This document shows positions 6,646 through 14,859 of a stretch of DNA of 15,425 nucleotides, in pieces. The translations under genes were made by a program, and so were the position numbers. Source of the stretch: Deltaproteobacteria bacterium (GTDB taxonomy: Bacteria; Desulfobacterota; DSM-4660; Desulfatiglandales; Desulfatiglandaceae); NCBI GenBank assembly GCA_019314425.1, contig JAFCZI010000097.1:1-15425 (forward strand), given 5' to 3'. The notes beneath the pieces are model-generated. The model was not told the DNA's origin. It made no database searches and saw only the letters and a program-made list of their open reading frames with translations. The stretch's first letter is position 1. The number at the start of each line of letters is the position of its first letter.

Positions 6646-6787
6646 GAGCCAATTTCAAAATGTTCAATTTTGTTCGAGGTCAAGGAAGGCGAAAATTTTA
6701 ACCGCAGGAATATATTGGATATTTCGAGGATTAAAATTTTAGTCTGACGCAGAGATCGGGCAAAAGGGGGCGTTTTGAAACTGGCTC
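6646..6787. mobile_element. 142-bp long imperfect palindrome (MITE-like), in front of the transporter genes
   Basis: The left 32 bases (starting GAGCCAATTTCAAAATG) match the inverse of the right 32 bases (starting GAGCCAGTTTCAAAACG) at 24 positions. A second inner inverted repeat pairs AAAATTTTAA (6692-6701) with TTAAAATTTT (6731-6740). AGAA flanks both ends (6642-6645 and 6788-6791), which may be a 4-bp target duplication or chance. There is no credible ORF. It ends 17 bases before the substrate-binding protein start, so any promoter for the transporter would have to lie in or beyond it. Confidence 0.7.
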
Positions 6788-6804
6788 AGAAGAAAGGATG
6801 ATAA

Positions 6805-8434
6805 ATGCCCCGTATGAATGGAAAAACAAACAGATTTTTTGGTGGGTGGGTCACGATGAGTTTGTGTGTCCTGATGTTGATGGCGGGCTTTCATTTTTCA
6901 GTATCGAAGGCTTCCGCCGCAGATACGCTTAAACTGGGTGTTTTGCAGGAACCCAAAACCTTGAACATCTGGAGCGCCGGTGATCGCTGGTCACTGAAAA
7001 TCCTGGGGTTAATCTATCAACCCCTGTATGTGAGGGATCCCAAGACGCTGGATTTGGTTCCCTGGCTGGCGGCGGCACCGCCTGAGTTTGATTCAAAAAA
7101 TCTCTGCTACACGGTTAAACTGAGGCCCGCCAGATGGTCGGACGGCACGGAACTGACCTCCGAAGACGTGGCCTTTACCGGACGGATAATTCAGGAATTC
7201 AAAATCCCCAGGCATATTTCCAAGTGGCAGTTTGTCAAAAGAATTGAAACCCCGGACAAACACACCATAAAGTTCTACCTGGAAAGCCCCCAAGCCATCT
7301 TTGTCTCTCGAACGCTCACCACGCCTATTGTGCAGAAAAAGCAATGGGAGGAAATAATCCAAAAAGCCAAAGGAACGGAAAAACCCCTTCGAACGCTTTT
7401 GCGGCACAAGGTTAAGAAACCCATAGGCATCGGTCCTTTTACGTTGAAGGACTGGCGGTCGGGCGCCTATCTTTACGTGGTAAAGAACGAGGATTTTTTC
7501 GGTTCCGGCAAGACCATCGGCGGGCACCTTTTAGGGCCTCACATCGACGGGATCATTTTCAAGATCTATGGCACGTCGGATGCTGCTATTCTGGCATTGA
7601 AGAAAGGGAGCATCGATATGTTCTGGTGGGGAATTCAGCCGGGATATATGGAAGACCTGAAAGCGAACCCCGATATGGAGGTCTTCACCAACGAAAAAAG
7701 TGCGCCAGGGGTATGGTTTGAAAATGTATTCCATTGTTCCTCCCGGCAACACGTTCTGGTGCTGCCCGGACGTTCCGAAGTACGGCGTGGGGCTTAGCCG
7801 GGAAGGCCGCATCAAAAAGGCCTACCGGATCCTTTCGGATGCCGGTTACACCTGGCAGATACCCCCCATCGACAACTCGGGGAATGTGGTTAACGGCGAA
7901 GGCATTATGCTGCCTGACGGGAAGCTCATGGGGAAATTCACCATCCTGACGCCCCCGGCCGATTACGACCCCCATCGCGCCATGTGCGGCATGATGATGC
8001 AGGAATGGCTCCGGATGCTGGGGATTCCCGCATATTCCAAACCCATGGCCTTCGGAGCACTGATCGAACAGGTCCAAGTGCGCAGGGATTTTGATACATT
8101 CATCCTGGGGTACGGCAGCTTGTCGCTGGATCCCGATTATCTGCGAAACTTTTTTATTTCAACAAACGACAAGCGCAGAGGCTGGAACATGAGCGGGTAT
8201 AACAATCCCGCATTTGATAAAATTGCGACCCAATCCGCGAAAACCATGAACCGGGACGAACGGCGAAAACTCATCTGGGAAATGCAGAAGATTGTCATGG
8301 GTGATGTGCCCTATATGCCCCTGTATAATCCAAAACTGATTGAGGCCGCCCGGAAAGGCAAATTCACGGGGTGGGTTCAAATGATTGGTGGCGTTGGCAA
8401 CTTGTGGTCTTTTTGTCAGTTGAAACCGCTTTAA
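6805..8434 (+). pseudogene. family 5 ABC substrate-binding protein (Dpp/Opp type), disrupted
   Basis: The N-terminal part is 6805 to about 7702 and the C-terminal part is about 7703-8434, in another frame. ATG 6805 has AAAGGA 6 bases upstream. Residues 1-39 are a signal peptide: basic start, hydrophobic GWVTMSLCVLMLMAGF, then SASAA-like cleavage near ASA/ADT, so export to the periplasm is expected. KLGVLQEPKTLNIW, RWSDGTELTSEDVAFTG and IGIGPFTLKDW are typical of peptide-binding proteins. The second part has VPPGNTFW, DFDTFILGYG, SLDPDYLRNFF, RGWNMSGYNNPAFDKI and PYMPLYNPKLIEA. The frames meet around 7700-7705. The usual block with the pattern FN...PF.D..VR.A...AIDK (about 35-40 residues) is absent between KSA and QGYGLKMYS. 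This is an out-of-frame internal deletion, or a sequence or assembly error. As written, the product would stop at 7797 after 330 residues and lack the C-terminal lobe. Confidence 0.85.
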
Positions 8435-8452
8435 TTTAGGTATCAATTTTCT

Positions 8453-8478
8453 CGTTCCCACGCTCCAGCGTGGGAACG
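8453..8478. repeat. REP-like perfect palindrome
   Basis: CGTTCCCACGC (8453-8463) and GCGTGGGAACG (8468-8478) make a perfect 11-bp stem with loop TCCA. It lies between the substrate-binding protein and the first permease. This motif is a widespread dispersed bacterial repeat in my recollection. It lacks a T-tract, so mRNA stabilisation or attenuation between the binding protein and permeases is more plausible than termination. Confidence 0.75.
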
Positions 8479-8515
8479 GCTTGAGGTCTAACACCTTATG
8501 GTTCGGTAAAGCGCC

Positions 8516-9493
8516 ATGGAATTAAGAAGATATATTCTCCGCAGGCTGGTCCAGATCACCATCATTTTTTTTGTGATCCTTACGGTGCTCTTCCTGCTGT
8601 TCCGCCTGGCCCCGGGGGACCCGGTTTCCCGAATGGTGGACACGGATATGACGCCCGAGGATTCACAGCGCCTCATTGTTCAGCTGGGGCTGGACAAACC
8701 CCTGGGCGTACAATACCTCATATATCTCAAGAATTTTTTTAGGGGTCAATTCGGGTATTCATTCCACTACGGAGAACCGGTGGTGGACATCATCTGGGCC
8801 CGGCTTCCCAATACGGTTCTGCTCTTTACCACCAGCATTATTTTATCCGCCCTGGTGGGTATTTTCCTGGGGAAGATTGCGTCCTGGTACAAGGGGAAAA
8901 GGACCGACAGCATCATGACCGTGGGGGCGCTGGTGACCCATACGCTCTTCCTGCCTTGGCTCGCGTTGATCCTGATTTGGGTTTTTGCTTATAAATTCAG
9001 TTGGTTCCCCATTAACGGCATGATTTCGGAGGAGGTATGGCTGGACCCTGACAGCGGTGTCATCGCCAAAGCGCTGGATGTTATGTACCATATGGTGTTG
9101 CCGCTCTCCACCCTGTTTCTGATCCATTTCGGCGCTTATCTCTTAATCATGCGAAGCGCCATGCTGGAAACCCTCAAAGAGGATTATATCCTCACTGCAA
9201 GGGCCAAGGGCCTGGATGAAAAGACGATTCGGAACAAACACGCCGCCCCCAACGCGGCGCTTCCGGTGGTCACCAGCGTGGGCCTCAGCCTGGCTTTTTC
9301 CATCAACGGGGGGGCGCTGACGGAGACGGTTTTCACCTGGCCCGGCATTGGCCGGGAATTGGTGTTTTCGGTCAGTCAGAACGATTACCCTTTGGCGCAG
9401 GCCTCTTTTCTGCTGATTGCCATTGTGGTTTTGCTTGCCAACCTGGTGGTGGATGTTCTGTACGCTTATCTTGATCCAAGAATCAGATACTAA
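8516..9493 (+). CDS. ABC transporter permease, DppB/OppB type
   Basis: This 325-residue inner-membrane protein has the standard DppB layout. An N-terminal membrane helix (about 9-30) is followed by the family signature FRLAPGDPV (29-37) and the periplasmic loop with QLGLDKPLGVQY and NFFRGQFGYS. Further helices lie at about 99-120, 137-160, 192-213, 249-266 and 297-316. The EAA-type coupling loop reads YILTARAKGLDEKTIRNKHAAPNAALPV (split near 224-251), and LTETVFTWPGIGR is the usual C-terminal signature. It forms the membrane channel with the DppC-type protein encoded downstream. The ATG has only a weak ribosome site (GGTAA about 9 bases upstream); translation may depend on upstream reading. 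All expected domains are intact, in contrast to the binding protein before it. Confidence 0.93.
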   Translation: MELRRYILRRLVQITIIFFVILTVLFLLFRLAPGDPVSRMVDTDMTPEDSQRLIVQLGLDKPLGVQYLIYLKNFFRGQFGYSFHYGEPVVDIIWARLPNTVLLFTTSIILSALVGIFLGKIASWYKGKRTDSIMTVGALVTHTLFLPWLALILIWVFAYKFSWFPINGMISEEVWLDPDSGVIAKALDVMYHMVLPLSTLFLIHFGAYLLIMRSAMLETLKEDYILTARAKGLDEKTIRNKHAAPNAALPVVTSVGLSLAFSINGGALTETVFTWPGIGRELVFSVSQNDYPLAQASFLLIAIVVLLANLVVDVLYAYLDPRIRY

Positions 9494-9501
9494 CGCGGCA
9501 G

Positions 9502-9589
9502 AGCCGCAGTTTTAAGTTTTAGGTTTTAGGTTTTTCAACCAATGAGCTTCTTATTTTTTGTGACAGAAAACCAGGTAATGAGGTACTAA
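9502..9589 (+). repeat. TTTTRRG heptamer plus 59-bp core repeat, copy 2
   Basis: AGCCGCAG (9502-9509) is followed by heptamers TTTTAAG, TTTTAGG, TTTTAGG (9510-9530) and the 59-bp core (9531-9589), with 52 of 59 positions equal to 5512-5570. This copy has three heptamers against six in copy 1, so the tandem part varies in length. It fills almost all of the gap between the two permease genes. Confidence 0.8.
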
Positions 9590-9601
9590 ACGGAAACCGT
9601 C

Positions 9602-10534
9602 GTGACAGCCGCTCCTTCAAACAATAAAATAAACGCCCGCGAGCGCTATCCATGGCTCAATTCATTCCTGGATGGGTGGGCCATATTCAAACAGAACCTT
9701 CTGGGTCGAATCGGCCTGACCCTGCTGATCATATTTGCGTTGATGGCCATTTGCAGTTACATCCCACCGCTGATCAACCCCATGTATAACCCCATGACCG
9801 GTGTGGATCCGGATATTACCTGCTGTATGTCACCCAGTTGGCGGCACTGGCTGGGAACGGATTTCATGGGACGGGACATCTTCAGCCAACTCCTGGCGGG
9901 CGCACGTGTCGCCTTCATGGTCGGTGTTTCCGCTGCCGTCATGAGTGTGGTCCTGGGAACGGCCATCGGCATGACCGCCGGGTACATGGGAAAATTCATA
10001 GATACCCTGCTCATGAGAATGGCCGACATGATCATGGTGATGCCCACCTTGTTGTTTGTTTTGATCATCTCTTCCGTTTTTGGCCAGCTTAGCATCTGGA
10101 CCATTGTTATTATCATCGCCCTGTTCCGGTGGCCGGGTGTCTCCCGGATGATTCGCGGTCAGACCCTTTCTCTTAAGCATCGCCCGTTTATCGAAGCGGC
10201 CAAAGTGGCGGGGGCCGGCCATTTCCGGATTATCTTCAGGCATATCATGCCCAATGTGTTGCCCCTGGCGTTTTTGTTCATGACATTCCGGGTGACGTCC
10301 GCCATTATTATTGAAGCGTCGCTGGCATTCTTAGGGTTTGGTGATCCGGGAACCGTCAGTTGGGGGATGATGTTGCAGTGGGTCTGGAAAACCGGCTATA
10401 TGTTCAAAGCCCCTTACTGGCTTCTTCCGCCGGGGATTTGCATTTCATTGATTACCCTCTCTTTTTATATGCTGGGTCGCGCCATGGATGAAGTGTTGGA
10501 CCCGAGACTGCGAAAGGAGGACCAGACAGATTAA
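9602..10534 (+). CDS. ABC transporter permease, DppC/OppC type
   Basis: This 310-residue inner-membrane protein starts at GTG, with no strong ribosome site close by. The N-terminal cytoplasmic stretch precedes a membrane helix at about 33-56. HWLGTDFMGRDIFSQLLAGAR (split around 82-102) is the DppC signature GTDxxGRDxxSRxxxGAR. Several helices follow, including about 103-125 and 140-175. The coupling loop is FIEAAKVAGAGHFRIIFRHI with MPNVLPL, then EASLAFLGFG and SWGMML. The C-terminus DEVLDPRLRK is typical. It pairs with the DppB-type permease. Its stop codon directly abuts the ATG of the next ATPase, whose ribosome site lies in its last codons. Confidence 0.93.
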   Translation: MTAAPSNNKINARERYPWLNSFLDGWAIFKQNLLGRIGLTLLIIFALMAICSYIPPLINPMYNPMTGVDPDITCCMSPSWRHWLGTDFMGRDIFSQLLAGARVAFMVGVSAAVMSVVLGTAIGMTAGYMGKFIDTLLMRMADMIMVMPTLLFVLIISSVFGQLSIWTIVIIIALFRWPGVSRMIRGQTLSLKHRPFIEAAKVAGAGHFRIIFRHIMPNVLPLAFLFMTFRVTSAIIIEASLAFLGFGDPGTVSWGMMLQWVWKTGYMFKAPYWLLPPGICISLITLSFYMLGRAMDEVLDPRLRKEDQTD

Positions 10535-11485
10535 ATGGCCCTACTTGAAGTTGACAATTTAAGCATCGGGTATCACACCAAACAAGGCTACCTCAAGGCC
10601 GTGGATGGGATCTCCTTTTCCCTGTATGAGGGGCAAACCCTCGGTTTTGTGGGTGAATCGGGCTGTGGAAAAACCACCATCGGCATGGCCCTGATGGGAT
10701 TGATGCCCCCCAACGGTTCTATCCGGCAGGGACGTATTCTCTTTGAAGGGCAGGATCTTCTGGAAATGACGGAAGCTGAACGAAGAGCGACGCGTTGGAG
10801 CCGGATTGCCATGATTTTTCAGGCTGCCATGAATGCTATGAACCCGGTGCAGCGCGTGGGGGATCAGGTTGCGGAAGCCATTTTGGTGCATAACCGGGAG
10901 GTGGAAAAGGACGCGGCCTTAAGCCAGGTGGAAGCGCTGTTCGATCTGGTGGGAATCCCCCGGGATCGCTTGAGAGATTACCCCCACCAATACAGCGGCG
11001 GGATGAAACAGCGGGCGATTATCGCCATGGCCCTGGCCTGCCGGCCCAGGTTGATTATTGCGGATGAGCCCACCACCGCGCTGGACGTTATTGTTCAGGA
11101 TCAGATTCTATCGGAAATCAAGGCGCTTCAGAAAGAGTTCAATATCGGTGTTATCTTTATCTCACACGACATTTCCATTGTCGCTGATATGTGTCAGAAT
11201 ATCGCGGTGATGTATGCCGGGCAGATGGTGGAATACGGTTCCCGGGAGGCTATTTTTGAATCACCCGTACATCCCTACACCAAAGCACTGCTCTCTTCAT
11301 TCCCGACGATTACCGGCGAAAAAAGTGATCTGATCCCCATCCCGGGGGAACCCCCCAACCTGATCCATCCCCCTTCAGGGTGCCGGTTTGGAGCGCGTTG
11401 TCCTGAGGTTTCCCCAGCCTGCTCAGAAGCGCCCCGATGGATCCTGATAGGGCCCGGGCACAAAGCGCTCTGTTGCCATTGCTAG
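10535..11485 (+). CDS. ABC transporter ATPase, DppD/OppD type
   Basis: This is a 316-residue cytoplasmic ATPase. Walker A is GESGCGKT (40-47), the Q-loop is IFQAAMN (Q96), the signature is YSGGMKQR (153-160) with Tyr in place of the usual Leu, Walker B is LIIADEP (173-179), and the H-loop is H211. The C-terminal peptide-transporter extension is present: [21 protein letters not shown] and further cysteines to the end (CCHC), the region that binds an iron-sulfur cluster in some DppD-type proteins. ATG follows the preceding TAA with no gap. AAGGAGG sits 14 bases upstream, far for a ribosome site, so translational coupling is likely. It works as a heterodimer with the next ATPase. Confidence 0.93.
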   Translation: MALLEVDNLSIGYHTKQGYLKAVDGISFSLYEGQTLGFVGESGCGKTTIGMALMGLMPPNGSIRQGRILFEGQDLLEMTEAERRATRWSRIAMIFQAAMNAMNPVQRVGDQVAEAILVHNREVEKDAALSQVEALFDLVGIPRDRLRDYPHQYSGGMKQRAIIAMALACRPRLIIADEPTTALDVIVQDQILSEIKALQKEFNIGVIFISHDISIVADMCQNIAVMYAGQMVEYGSREAIFESPVHPYTKALLSSFPTITGEKSDLIPIPGEPPNLIHPPSGCRFGARCPEVSPACSEAPRWILIGPGHKALCCHC

Positions 11486-11520
11486 AATAAAAGGGACATT
11501 GGAATTCACCCGAGGTCAGC

Positions 11521-12504
11521 ATGAATACGAACGGTAAACCGGCCCTCGAAATCAGGGACGTCAGCAAAATTTACAAAGCCAAGGTGGGTCTTCTTTCCGG
11601 CCGTGGCAAAGATGTGGTGGCCCTGGATCGGGTCTCCTTTGAGATTAACAAGGGTGAAATTTTCGGACTGGTGGGGGAAAGCGGCAGCGGGAAAACAACG
11701 GCGGGCCGCTTGATTGTGAGCCTGGAGGAGACTGACTCCGGTGAAATCCTTATGGATGGCCAACCGGTTACGGGGTTGAAAGGAAAAACACTCAAGAAGT
11801 TTCGAAGCAAGGCTCAGATGATATTCCAGGACCCTTATCAATCCCTCAATCCCCAACGGTCTATTCTGGACACGGTTGCCGAGCCTTTGAACATTCATCG
11901 CGTGGGGGATGCCGCCGGCAGAAAAGATCGTGTCCGGGAGGTCCTCAGCTCCGTAGGCTTGTCGCCGCCGGATGATTTTCTCTATCGTTACCCCCATCGA
12001 CTCAGCGGCGGGCAGCGCCAGCGGGTGGCCATTGCACGGGCCATGGTGCTGAACCCCGAGTTTGTCATTGCCGATGAGCCCACGTCCATGTTGGATGCGT
12101 CCATTTCCGCCCAGATATTCAACATCCTTTTGAAGATGCGGAACGAGCTGGGCGTCACCCAGCTTTTTATTACACACAGCCTTGCCGCAGCCCGCTATCT
12201 GTGCGATCGGATTGCCGTCATGTACCACGGCCGCCTGATGGAAGTGGGCCAGGCCGACCAGGTTATCCGGAACCCCAAGCATCCTTATACCAAAGCGCTC
12301 ATTGATGCCCTTCCCAAATTCGGTCATAGCGGTGACCGAAAGCGGTACGGCACGCTTTTGACCCGGGAACGAACGGATGCTCAGGATGTGGGGTGCAATT
12401 TTTTTTCGAGATGCGCCCTGGCGCAGGAAAACCGGTGCAATCTGGAAAAGCCTGTTTTAGAAGACAATGGAAACCGGAATATGGTGGCTTGTTTTCTGCG
12501 CTAG
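11521..12504 (+). CDS. ABC transporter ATPase, DppF/OppF type
   Basis: This is a 327-residue cytoplasmic ATPase, the second subunit of the pair. Walker A is GESGSGKTT (52-60), the Q-loop is IFQDPYQSLNP (101-111), the signature is LSGGQRQR (161-168), Walker B is FVIADEP (181-187), D-loop SMLDAS and H-loop H219 follow. The QDPYxSLNP stretch separates DppF/OppF types from DppD types. A short insert KVGLLSGRGK (21-30) near the start is common in OppF proteins. The C-terminal extension has CNFFSRC (cysteines near 292 and 298). GAGGT lies just upstream of the ATG. The next gene starts 29 bases after its stop, which supports one transcript with the ATP-grasp gene. Confidence 0.93.
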   Translation: MNTNGKPALEIRDVSKIYKAKVGLLSGRGKDVVALDRVSFEINKGEIFGLVGESGSGKTTAGRLIVSLEETDSGEILMDGQPVTGLKGKTLKKFRSKAQMIFQDPYQSLNPQRSILDTVAEPLNIHRVGDAAGRKDRVREVLSSVGLSPPDDFLYRYPHRLSGGQRQRVAIARAMVLNPEFVIADEPTSMLDASISAQIFNILLKMRNELGVTQLFITHSLAAARYLCDRIAVMYHGRLMEVGQADQVIRNPKHPYTKALIDALPKFGHSGDRKRYGTLLTRERTDAQDVGCNFFSRCALAQENRCNLEKPVLEDNGNRNMVACFLR

Positions 12505-12533
12505 TTATAACGTACCGTTTTATCCAGGCCGTC

Positions 12534-13991
12534 ATGTTCATTCACAACATACATCAGATCAGCACCCTTCTTCAATCGTTGCCCGGAACCTTCGTGGGGG
12601 TGGGGATGACCGCATTTTCCCGAATTCTCCCCGCATCCTTTCTGACGTCTTACCACATTGTTGCCCTTCACAAGACGGGAGACCTGCCGCTGCTGCGGAA
12701 AAAAGCACACGTTTTCTGTCTTGAGGAGGAAACGGAAAACCCGAACCTGACACCGGGGCAGAATTCCGAGGGTCTTCTGATGCACCCCCGAACCAGGCGT
12801 TTTCTGGATGGCATTTCCCGGCCAAAATATTTTTTTTTATACCAGGATTATCCTGAGTTGAGATCCGCTGCCGAGGCCAATGGATGGATTTTGTTGGCCA
12901 ATCCACCGCAACTTCGCCAAACGGTTGGAAAAAGAAAGTTTTTCAAAAAAATGGCCGCTGCGCTGGGCCTCCATCAAGCGCCTGGCGGTATTTATCCCAT
13001 AGCGGTCATTCACGACAAGGGGTATGAAGCGTGGCGCCGGTCGTTGGGACCCGCTTTTGTGGTTCAGCTCCCGGAAATCGAACAGGGTGGCGGCAGGGGA
13101 ACATTTTTTGTGCGGTCTAGGGAAGACTATCGGCAGCTTCAAGGCAGGCTTGCGGAAAACCGGTGGCGGGATACCCCGCTGGAATCGATTTCGGTTCATC
13201 GGTTTCTGGACGGAATACCGGCGAGCATGGTGGTTTGTGTGACCCGTCACGGCACGCTGGTGTCTGCCCTGCAACGGCAGCTGCTGGATCTTCCCTATGG
13301 CAGGGGTTTTGCTGAAGATGGCGTGTTTTGCGGCCATGCCTGGGGTGTTTCCCCTGGGTCTGAGGCCGTCCGGAAATCGGCGTTTGAACAAGCGTGCCGC
13401 ATTGGCGACTTTCTGGGGACCCTTGGGTACAAAGGGATTCTGGGCATTGATTTCATTGTTCAAGAACAGCGGGGGGCGGCCTGCCCCATTGAAATCAATC
13501 CGCGTCTGACCGGCGCCCTTCCCATGCTGTCATTGCGCCATCTTGAATCAGGTATTGTGCCGCTGGAAGCCTTTCATATACTGGAATTCCTGGGGCTTTC
13601 GTACCAAATAGACCGGGATGCGCTGAACCGGCAGTACGCCGAACCCGTGCGGGGAAGTCACTTATTGCTGTTCCGATCTCCCATTGTGGAGGAGAAAGGC
13701 ATCGTCCCTCTGAGAGCCGGTCTTTACGAATATGAACCGGTGAACGGGGGCTATCGTTTTTTAAAGGAGACACTGGAATACCCGGACATTCAAAGCGAAA
13801 ACCAGTTCATCCTGTCGGATGGTCCCAGGCTTACCGCCGATAAAACATTGCATGGTCAGGACTCCCACAGCCGCTTGTGCCGGCTTCTTTTCTCTTATCC
13901 GATAATGGACATGAAAGGCGCCCTGTCGCCACAGGCACTTCTGGCAGCAGAATGGGTGGGTGGTAAAGACATGAAAGGCGATGCATTGTGA
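12534..13991 (+). CDS. divergent ATP-grasp domain enzyme
   Basis: This 485-residue protein is predicted to be cytoplasmic. Residues 1-120 form an alpha/beta N-terminal domain (FVGVGMTAFSRILPASF, RPKYFFLYQDYPELR). Residues about 128-335 are ATP-grasp: the lid KRKFFKKMAAALGL, FVVQLPEIEQGGGRGTFFV with a glycine-rich loop (185-190), a hinge around SISVHRFLDGIPASMVV, GYKGILGIDFIVQ with D306, and CPIEINPRLTGALPML with E320 and N322. The last 150 residues match no family I recognise. It is closer to the carbamoyl-phosphate-synthase/biotin-carboxylase style of ATP-grasp than to the two ligases upstream. An ATG at 12393 is also open, but that start would run 112 bases inside the ATPase gene. ATG 12534 is preferred despite a weak ribosome site. 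It overlaps the downstream hydrolase gene by 4 bases (GTGA), so ligase and hydrolase are probably made together. Confidence 0.85.
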   Translation: MFIHNIHQISTLLQSLPGTFVGVGMTAFSRILPASFLTSYHIVALHKTGDLPLLRKKAHVFCLEEETENPNLTPGQNSEGLLMHPRTRRFLDGISRPKYFFLYQDYPELRSAAEANGWILLANPPQLRQTVGKRKFFKKMAAALGLHQAPGGIYPIAVIHDKGYEAWRRSLGPAFVVQLPEIEQGGGRGTFFVRSREDYRQLQGRLAENRWRDTPLESISVHRFLDGIPASMVVCVTRHGTLVSALQRQLLDLPYGRGFAEDGVFCGHAWGVSPGSEAVRKSAFEQACRIGDFLGTLGYKGILGIDFIVQEQRGAACPIEINPRLTGALPMLSLRHLESGIVPLEAFHILEFLGLSYQIDRDALNRQYAEPVRGSHLLLFRSPIVEEKGIVPLRAGLYEYEPVNGGYRFLKETLEYPDIQSENQFILSDGPRLTADKTLHGQDSHSRLCRLLFSYPIMDMKGALSPQALLAAEWVGGKDMKGDAL

Positions 13992-14758
13992 GACTTCCAT
14001 TTGTTATTTCTCTGCCCCATTGCTCCGGTGAAATACCCGCGCGGATTCGGCCCGACGTTGTTCTGACCCAGGCGGAAATGGTCGATTCGGTTGATGTGGG
14101 CACCCGGGAAATTTTCGGATGTCTGCCGGCTGAGCGAATTCTGTGCGCGCAATGGAGCCGGCTTGTGGTGGACTTAAACAGATCCCCCGACCAGCGTGGC
14201 GCCAAAGGGCTGGTTGTACGGGTAGACTACCATGGTCGCACGGTGTACGGTCCGCACGCGGCCCCCGATGAAAAAGAGATCCAAGATCGCCTGACGGCAT
14301 ATTATCAGCCTTATCACCGCCAACTGCAAGCGTCCCTTCAACTGCCTAAGATTAAAGGCCTTCTGGATTGTCATTCCCTTAAGGGCATCGGCCCCCCCGA
14401 GGCCCCCGATGCAGGAAAGAAGCGGAAGGATATCATTCTGGGCAACAATGGCGGCCCGAATGGAGAGGTAAACCCGGTCCGGGGGGAAATCATTTGCCCA
14501 TCGGCGCTGCTGAACTTCATGAAGCAGGTATTTGAGGATGCCGGTTTTTCCGTATCCTTGAATGTTCCCTATGCGGGCGGATTTATTGCCACCCATTATG
14601 GGCGCACTTTGGTGGCCAACGGCCAAATGGCCCTTCAAATTGAGATCAATCAGGGTCTCTATGTGGACCCTCTGACGGAAAAAATCATGCCGTCAAAAGT
14701 AACCGATGTCAGAACCGGAATTTTTGAATGTCTTCTGAAGGTCGGGAAGGCGATCTGA
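13988..14758 (+). CDS. N-formylglutamate amidohydrolase-family hydrolase
   Basis: This 256-residue protein starts at GTG, inside the stop of the preceding gene. Family motifs appear in order: SLPHCSGEIP with H11 (8-17), LVVDLNRSP (59-67, D62, N64, R65), GLLDCHSLKGIGP (124-136, D127 and H129, likely metal ligands), LNVPYAGGFIATHYG (191-205) and ALQIEINQGLYVD (215-227). Members cleave the amide of N-formyl- or N-acyl-amino acids with a bound metal, as in the HutG-type step of histidine breakdown. No hut gene is present. The tight coupling to an ATP-grasp enzyme suggests it trims or recycles an amide made in this cluster instead. The metal site appears complete. Confidence 0.9.
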   Translation: MRLPFVISLPHCSGEIPARIRPDVVLTQAEMVDSVDVGTREIFGCLPAERILCAQWSRLVVDLNRSPDQRGAKGLVVRVDYHGRTVYGPHAAPDEKEIQDRLTAYYQPYHRQLQASLQLPKIKGLLDCHSLKGIGPPEAPDAGKKRKDIILGNNGGPNGEVNPVRGEIICPSALLNFMKQVFEDAGFSVSLNVPYAGGFIATHYGRTLVANGQMALQIEINQGLYVDPLTEKIMPSKVTDVRTGIFECLLKVGKAI

Positions 14759-14847
14759 GGGCTTCGGGAAAATGCTTTTTGGGTTTTTCCTTTTCCTTAC
14801 CCTTTTTTTTTGATATTCTTCAGGGAATGAAAATTTTTGCACATATC

Positions 14848-14854
14848 AGGAGGG
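14848..14854 (+). promoter_or_regulatory. ribosome binding site deciding a GTG start
   Basis: AGGAGGG is 5 bases before GTG 14860. An in-frame ATG at 14827 has an AGGGA almost touching it, which is too close, and would put a charged stretch ahead of the signal peptide. The GTG start is preferred. Confidence 0.7.
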
Positions 14855-14859
14855 TCATT

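Noticed and set aside
6529..6747. 72-residue ORF after the GshB-like gene
   Set aside because: It is encoded by the gene's 3' end, two hairpin repeats and a palindrome, and shows no protein-like pattern.
7693..7702. Programmed ribosomal frameshift at the run of six A in the binding-protein gene
   Set aside because: The A-run is not in phase for a -1 slippery heptamer and the needed shift is +1. In addition a conserved block of about 35-40 residues is missing, so slippage alone would not restore the protein.
7700..8434. Separate gene starting at GTG 7700
   Set aside because: The protein is the C-terminal half of a family 5 binding protein with no signal peptide, so it is a fragment of the disrupted gene.
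12393..12533. Longer start for the third ATP-grasp enzyme at ATG 12393
   Set aside because: It would overlap the intact ATPase gene by 112 bases, and the extra residues are out-of-frame reading of the ATPase C-terminus.
14759..14847. Rho-independent terminator after the hydrolase gene
   Set aside because: A T-tract is present near 14804, but the only stem (GGAAAA with TTTTCC) is weak and not next to it; not supported enough to annotate.
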